Origin: Bacteroidota bacterium
Lineage (GTDB): Bacteria; Bacteroidota; Bacteroidia; NS11-12g; UBA9320
Direction: 5' to 3'
DNA: 9,453 bases
NCBI GenBank assembly: GCA_003484585.1
Contig: DNBZ01000095.1
Coordinates: forward strand, 1 to 9,453
Positions within the stretch are counted from its first letter, which is position 1; the number at the start of each line of letters is the position of its first letter. Positions 6,582 through 9,453 of the stretch are shown here, one piece after another. The notes under the pieces were generated by a model that had not been told where the DNA came from, did no database searches, and saw only the letters and a program-made list of their open reading frames with translations. The position numbers and the translations under genes were made by a program.

Positions 6582-7376
6582 CTAAGCTTCTTTTGAAGCG
6601 GCCTCTTTGTCAGACTCTTCTTTTTCAGCCTTAGCAGCTTCTACTTTTGCTTCTTCTATATCACTATCTTTTTTGGCTTGTTCTTTAGCTTGTGCTCTTT
6701 CTTGAAGACCACTTGCTATAGAATCTGTAACCTCTGTGATAAGGATATGTAGAGACTTAGCAGAATCGTCATTACCTGGGATAGCGTAATCTACCTTAGT
6801 AGGATCAGAGTTAGTATCTACGATTGCAAATATTGGAATGTTAAGCTTTTGTGCTTCTTTCACTGCAATGTGCTCTCTTTTGATATCAACTATGAATAAC
6901 GCAGCAGGAATTCTATTCAATTCCTCTATACCACCTAATACTCTTCTTAGTTTCTCTTGCTCACGAGTCTTCATTAAACGCTCCTTCTTGTTCATGTTCT
7001 CGAAGGTTCCATCGGTTTTCATTTTTTCGATGGCTTGCATTTTCTTGATAGACTTACGAACTGTAGCAAAGTTAGTTAACATACCACCTAACCATCTCTG
7101 GCTTACGAAAGGCATATTTACTCTTTTTGCATTTTCCTCTAACAATTCTTTAGCTTGCTTTTTAGTAGCAACGAACATTACCTTACGTCCTGTTCTAGCA
7201 ATATTAGCTATTGCACTTTTTGCCTCTTCAAGTTTTGCTGAAGTTTTGTTAAGGTCTATAATGTGTATACCGTTTTGCTCCATAAAGATATACGGTGCCA
7301 TTTTCGGATTCCACTTGCTGGTAAGGTGTCCAAAATGAACTCCAGCTTCTAATAATTTTTCTGTACTTACTGCCAT
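6582..7376 (-). CDS. rpsB: 30S ribosomal protein S2
   Basis: 264 residues from the ATG at 7376. S2 binds late to the 30S subunit near S1 and the 16S central domain. Landmarks: [19 protein letters not shown] (8-26), [11 protein letters not shown] (93-103), [13 protein letters not shown] (163-175) and [19 protein letters not shown] (186-204). The frame stays open 22 codons further upstream to 7442, but that part overlaps rpsI out of frame and lacks family similarity, so the [12 protein letters not shown] start is used, four bases after the rpsI stop. The last 38 residues (227-264) form a Lys/Glu/Ala-rich tail beyond the conserved fold, likely helical or disordered. It lies in the middle of the rplM-rpsI-rpsB-tsf unit. 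Confidence 0.98.
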   Translation of the reverse strand: MAVSTEKLLEAGVHFGHLTSKWNPKMAPYIFMEQNGIHIIDLNKTSAKLEEAKSAIANIARTGRKVMFVATKKQAKELLEENAKRVNMPFVSQRWLGGMLTNFATVRKSIKKMQAIEKMKTDGTFENMNKKERLMKTREQEKLRRVLGGIEELNRIPAALFIVDIKREHIAVKEAQKLNIPIFAIVDTNSDPTKVDYAIPGNDDSAKSLHILITEVTDSIASGLQERAQAKEQAKKDSDIEEAKVEAAKAEKEESDKEAASKEA

Positions 7377-7380
7377 GGTC

Positions 7381-7767
7381 TTAACGCTTACTGAATTGTG
7401 TTTTCTTTCTTGCCTTTGGTTGACCTGGTTTCTTACGCTCAACAGAACGTGAATCTCTAGTCATTAACCCTTTAGCTCTTAATGCTGGTTTGTGCTCTGG
7501 ATCTAGTTCTACTATAGCTCTTGCAATAGCAAGTTTTATAGCGTCTGCTTGTCCGGTAGTACCTCCACCATCTACGTTTACTTTTATATCAAACTTACCT
7601 TCTAACTCACAAGTAGTTAGTGGCAAATTGACATAGTACCTTGACTCTTGAGAAGCAAAGTACTTTTCCAACGGTCTGTCATTCACCGTAATAGTACCTT
7701 TACCTTCACTCATGTACACACGAGCTACTGATGCTTTTCTTCTCCCTATTGTATTTATAATGTCCAT
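7381..7767 (-). CDS. rpsI: 30S ribosomal protein S9
   Basis: 128 residues, standard length. It starts [18 protein letters not shown], with the conserved GRRK-x-SVARV block (8-17). The middle contains [20 protein letters not shown] (65-84), the family signature region. The C-terminus is very basic and ends KKTQFSKR; this SKR tail reaches the ribosomal P site and contacts tRNA in known structures. ATG start at 7767, seven bases behind rplM, with an AT-rich spacer and no clear Shine-Dalgarno sequence. The L13-S9 pairing is nearly universal in bacteria; the rpsB start follows four bases after the stop. Confidence 0.98.
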   Translation of the reverse strand: MDIINTIGRRKASVARVYMSEGKGTITVNDRPLEKYFASQESRYYVNLPLTTCELEGKFDIKVNVDGGGTTGQADAIKLAIARAIVELDPEHKPALRAKGLMTRDSRSVERKKPGQPKARKKTQFSKR

Positions 7768-7774
7768 GTATTAT

Positions 7775-8218
7775 TTAAATATCTATTTTAGTTGGCTTTT
7801 GAGCTTCATGTTTGTGCTCTGAGCCTACAAACACATTCATGTTTGTAAATAGCTTTCTCCCTAATCTGTTTTTTGGTAACATACCTCTTACACCTCTTTC
7901 TACTAGGTCTTTTGGTTTTTTAGCTAAAAGGTCTTTAGCCAATGTTACTTTTCTACCGCCTGGGTATCCACTAAATGTTTCGTACTCCTTCACATCCATT
8001 TTATTACCTGTTAGGGTAATTTTTTCAGCGTTGATTACGATCACATTGTCTCCACAGTCTACGTGGGGTGTGTAATTTGTTTTGTTTTTGCCTCTTAGTA
8101 TTTTAGCAACTTCTGAGCAAAAACGACCTAGCGTTTTACCTTCTGCATCTACTACAACCCACTGTTTGTTTACAGTTTTGCTGTTAGCTGATATGGTTTT
8201 ATATGATAATGTATCCAC
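7775..8218 (-). CDS. rplM: 50S ribosomal protein L13
   Basis: 147 residues. L13 is an early assembly protein of the 50S subunit. Landmarks: WVVVDAEGKTLGRFCSEVAK (20-39), YTPHVDCGDNVIVINA (49-64), the YPGGRK block (85-90), VRGMLPKNRLGRKLF (110-124) and VFVGSEHKHEAQKP (129-142). The start is a GTG at 8218; it is chosen because VDTLSYKTISAN corresponds to the M(N/D)TLSYKT opening of Bacteroidota L13 and no ATG lies near. The gene heads the ribosomal operon and has a strong promoter just upstream, which gives only about 26 bases of leader, so a large leader-RNA autoregulatory structure is unlikely unless it extends into the coding region. Confidence 0.97.
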   Translation of the reverse strand: MDTLSYKTISANSKTVNKQWVVVDAEGKTLGRFCSEVAKILRGKNKTNYTPHVDCGDNVIVINAEKITLTGNKMDVKEYETFSGYPGGRKVTLAKDLLAKKPKDLVERGVRGMLPKNRLGRKLFTNMNVFVGSEHKHEAQKPTKIDI

Positions 8219-8245
8219 AATAAAATTTTTATGTTCTTAAAAATC

Positions 8246-8263
8246 GGGGTGCAAAAGTACCCC
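8246..8263. repeat. Inverted repeat centred on the rplM -7 element
   Basis: The arms GGGGT (8246-8250) and ACCCC (8259-8263) are perfectly complementary and flank eight bases that make up most of the -7 element. It may be an operator-like site, or simply the GC-rich border of a strong promoter near the start of transcription. Confidence 0.5.
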
Positions 8264-8282
8264 TTTACTACAACTATTCAAA
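8251..8282 (-). promoter_or_regulatory. Promoter of the rplM-rpsI-rpsB-tsf operon
   Basis: On the minus strand TTTG (8282-8279) is separated by exactly 19 bases from TACTTTTGC (8259-8251). Both elements match the Bacteroidota housekeeping promoter (TTTG, about 19 bp, TAnnTTTG) without mismatch. Predicted transcription start is near 8245. The -7 element sits inside the inverted repeat GGGGT-N8-ACCCC (8246-8263). Confidence 0.82.
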
Positions 8283-8324
8283 CATTTACTAACAAAAAGT
8301 TAAATAGCATATTTAGACCTCCGA

Positions 8325-8819
8325 TTATACATGTTTTTGCCAGTACCCAACATTGTGCCATTCCTCAAATTTATAACCTACTTTTTTGAACTCTCCTACC
8401 TTCTCAAATCCGAGCTTTTCGTGTAGCACTATGCTTGCATCATTGGGTATAGTGATGCAGCCTATAGCTGTAGTGAGATCAAATAATGGCATAGCTGTGA
8501 GTAAGGCATTGTAGAGTCTAAGTCCATATCCTTTCTCGTGTGCTTTGGGGTTTAGATAAATGGTAGTTTCTGCTGTTTGTATGTAGGCGTCTTTCGCTTT
8601 CCATTGGTCGGCATAGGCGTATCCTATTATTTGCTCGTCTAAGGTAGAAACTAGATAGGGATAGTTTTTTTGTATTTGAGCTATACGATTTTCGAAGTCT
8701 TCTGCAGAAACCTCATTCAAATCAAAAGTAATGGTAGTGTCTCGTACGTAGTGATTATAGATATCTGCTATTGCAGAGGCATCGGCCGGTGTAGCCTCTC
8801 TTATTTTGAAAGTGCTCAT
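8325..8819 (-). CDS. GNAT N-acetyltransferase, phosphinothricin acetyltransferase-like
   Basis: 164 residues with the GNAT fold. The order IYNHYVRDTTITFDL (20-34), IIGYAYADQWKAKDAY (64-79), the acetyl-CoA loop HEKGYGLRLY (94-103, KGYG as the G-x-G turn), and IGCITIPNDASIVLHEKLGF (119-138) followed by a tail ending NVGYWQK matches the PAT/YncA/MddA group. That group N-acetylates small amino-acid-like substrates such as phosphinothricin, methionine sulfoximine or methionine sulfone. The conserved Arg of the Q/R-x-x-G-x-G/A loop is Glu here, which is tolerated in some members. It starts one base after the ferredoxin stop, so the two genes are probably translated from one message, though no functional link is known. 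The actual substrate cannot be told. The gene ends 42 bases before the -33 element of the rplM promoter, with no clear terminator between. Confidence 0.92.
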   Translation of the reverse strand: MSTFKIREATPADASAIADIYNHYVRDTTITFDLNEVSAEDFENRIAQIQKNYPYLVSTLDEQIIGYAYADQWKAKDAYIQTAETTIYLNPKAHEKGYGLRLYNALLTAMPLFDLTTAIGCITIPNDASIVLHEKLGFEKVGEFKKVGYKFEEWHNVGYWQKHV

Positions 8820-8820
8820 T

Positions 8821-9144
8821 TCAGTCGCCAGTAAGTTCCCCCATTTGTATTTGTAGACCGTCTATAGTGTCTGTTACGGGTATTTGGCACATTAGTCTGC
8901 TGCCTTCTACGTCTAGCACAAATGCTTCGTCTAGCATAGCTTCTTCATCCTCACTCATTGCTGGCAATTCGTGGTCGCTTTTTACTATACAATTGCACGT
9001 AGCACACATGGCCATTCCTCCACAGGTTGCTTTTATAGGAAGTTCGTTTGCACGGATGGCCTCCATTACATTAAAACCCATGTCTGTAGGTGCTAGCATT
9101 TCGTGCACAGTCCCTTCTAGGTCTGTCACGTGTATGGTTATCAT
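8821..9144 (-). CDS. 2Fe-2S ferredoxin, adrenodoxin type
   Basis: 107 residues from the ATG at 9144 (a GTG at 9153 would add three; either is possible). The cluster ligands appear as C-x5-C-x2-C-x35-C: CGGMAMCATC at 41-50 and SRLMC ending at 86 (numbered from the ATG). This spacing is that of adrenodoxin/Isc-type ferredoxins rather than plant-type (C-x4-C-x2-C). An additional Cys lies two residues after the third ligand. The loop SDHELPAMSEDEEAMLDEA (56-74) is acidic, as in the partner-binding helix of adrenodoxin-type proteins. It is a small soluble one-electron carrier, with possible roles in Fe-S assembly or in feeding an oxygenase; no partner reductase is in view. Upstream lies a repeat-rich spacer; downstream the GNAT gene is one base away. 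Confidence 0.94.
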   Translation of the reverse strand: MITIHVTDLEGTVHEMLAPTDMGFNVMEAIRANELPIKATCGGMAMCATCNCIVKSDHELPAMSEDEEAMLDEAFVLDVEGSRLMCQIPVTDTIDGLQIQMGELTGD

Positions 9145-9161
9145 ATTTTCCACGGGTACAA

Positions 9162-9209
9162 ATTAAGTCTAAGATTAAGTCTAAGTCAAAGTTTAGGTTA
9201 AAATTTAGG
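9162..9209. repeat. Four-unit degenerate 12-bp tandem repeat
   Basis: Plus-strand units are ATTAAGTCTAAG (9162-9173), the same again (9174-9185), TCAAAGTTTAGG (9186-9197) and TTAAAATTTAGG (9198-9209). The first two are identical; the latter two share the frame and a pyrimidine/purine pattern. The array ends 18 bases from the ferredoxin ATG. Confidence 0.75.
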
Positions 9210-9222
9210 AGACCTGATAATT

Positions 9223-9270
9223 TATATCAATAGTATATACTGAAAGGTTTGACACGTAATTTTAAACTTA
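9223..9270. repeat. 48-bp direct repeat, copy A
   Basis: First copy of an element repeated at 9280-9327. It contains the perfect palindrome AGTATATACT (9232-9241), then GAAAGGTTTGACAC (9242-9255), and ends in TTTTAAACTTA. It differs from copy B by four transitions in the palindrome region and five bases after GACAC. Confidence 0.8.
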
Positions 9271-9279
9271 TCAATCTAG

Positions 9280-9327
9280 TATATCAACAGCACATGCTGA
9301 AAGGTTTGACACTCTGTTTTAAACTTA
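9280..9327. repeat. 48-bp direct repeat, copy B
   Basis: Second copy, offset by 57 bases from copy A. Its palindrome region reads CAGCACATGCTG (9288-9299), followed by the same GAAAGGTTTGACAC (9299-9312) and TTTTAAACTTA. Changes in the palindrome arms relative to copy A preserve pairing. Confidence 0.8.
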
Positions 9328-9350
9328 AAATTAGATTTAAACTTACTTAT

Positions 9351-9453
9351 CTACCACTTCCCTGCGTGTTCCACAGCGTTCCTCACGCTTCCGTGTTTTA
9401 AGAGTAGGTCTTTGGCAGTAAACTCATCCAATCCGGTTTGTTCCATTATCATA
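9351..9453 (-). CDS. murQ: C-terminal end of a probable N-acetylmuramic acid 6-phosphate etherase (runs off right edge)
   Basis: A minus-strand frame enters from the right edge and ends at TAG (9353-9351), giving 33 residues: MIMEQTGLDEFTAKD (1-15) then LLLKHGSVRNAVEHAGKW. The combination of a TGxD stretch, an alpha-helical segment and L-x-KHGSVR-x-A resembles the C-terminal helical domain of MurQ, which cleaves the lactyl ether of MurNAc-6-phosphate during cell-wall recycling. With only the last helix pair visible the assignment is tentative; any protein with a UBA-like C-terminal helix bundle would look similar. The reading frame is continuous with the edge, so this is taken as the 3' end of a longer gene and not a 33-codon gene. 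Confidence 0.5.
   Translation of the reverse strand, partial: MIMEQTGLDEFTAKDLLLKHGSVRNAVEHAGKW

Larger units (their letters stand above)
9145..9350. other. Repeat-rich intergenic spacer
   Basis: 206 AT-rich bases between the murQ-like gene and the ferredoxin gene. No coding sequence or RNA gene is recognised. It contains a 4 x 12-bp tandem array next to the ferredoxin start, two 48-bp copies of an element with an internal palindrome, and three exact copies of TTTAAACTTA. I found no exact TAnnTTTG site for the ferredoxin gene here. Confidence 0.7.

Noticed and set aside
6838..7338. Open frame of 166 codons on the plus strand
   Set aside because: Antisense shadow of rpsB; long only because the S2 codon usage avoids stops in that frame.
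7377..7442. 22-codon N-terminal extension of S2
   Set aside because: It overlaps the rpsI 3' end out of frame and has no likeness to S2; the [12 protein letters not shown] start is the family one.
8284..8311. Terminator for the GNAT gene
   Set aside because: The only inverted repeat (TAAC-TTTTT-GTTA) has a 4-bp AT-rich stem and no following T-tract.
9191..9209. Telomere-like TTTAGG motifs
   Set aside because: Only two TTTAGG occurrences, as part of the degenerate 12-bp units; the sequence is bacterial.
9223..9327. Short CRISPR-like repeat array
   Set aside because: Only two imperfect copies with a 9-base gap between them and no cas gene in the window; the differences lie in a palindrome and are not spacers.

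Overview
The window is a mostly core-genome segment of an AT-rich Bacteroidota (Bacteroidetes) chromosome. Three things point there. The gene order is rplM-rpsI-rpsB-tsf followed by pyrH. Promoter-like sites match the Bacteroidota form (TTTG, about 19-20 bp, TAnnTTTG) ahead of rplM and pyrH. Translation starts lack a clear Shine-Dalgarno sequence. The protein sequences (L13 starting MDTLSYKT, S9 ending SKR, a phosphopantetheinyl transferase starting MPL) also resemble this phylum. I cannot place it to genus.

Layout, left to right. Positions 1-3096, minus strand: a tightly packed run transcribed right to left, comprising an Sfp-type 4'-phosphopantetheinyl transferase (GTG start), a DHRS7-like short-chain dehydrogenase overlapping it by one base, a two-domain VOC protein (TTG start), and the N-terminal part of a secreted or anchored BNR/Asp-box beta-propeller protein that runs off the left edge. 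Positions 3090-4547, plus strand: a seven-bladed WD40 protein and a dCTP deaminase. The WD40 start codon overlaps the divergent PPTase start, so there is no separate intergenic promoter region between them. Positions 4548-4806: a 259-bp convergent gap with no clear gene, possibly holding a decayed one.

Positions 4807-9453, minus strand: UMP kinase (pyrH) with its own promoter; a strong intrinsic terminator; then the translation cluster tsf, rpsB, rpsI, rplM, headed by a near-ideal Bacteroidota promoter. Further right are a phosphinothricin-acetyltransferase-like GNAT enzyme and an adrenodoxin-type 2Fe-2S ferredoxin, one base apart. Next is a 206-bp repeat-rich spacer, and finally the C-terminal 33 codons of a gene resembling N-acetylmuramic acid 6-phosphate etherase (murQ).

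Most genes have recognisable families and ordinary jobs: ribosome assembly, elongation, pyrimidine nucleotide synthesis, carrier-protein activation. I see no convincing new defence or mobile system. The best leads are the repeat-rich spacer at 9162-9345 (a four-unit 12-bp tandem array and a 48-bp duplicated element whose palindrome shows compensatory changes), the overlapping divergent starts at 3090-3096, and an inverted repeat centred on the rplM promoter -7 element.
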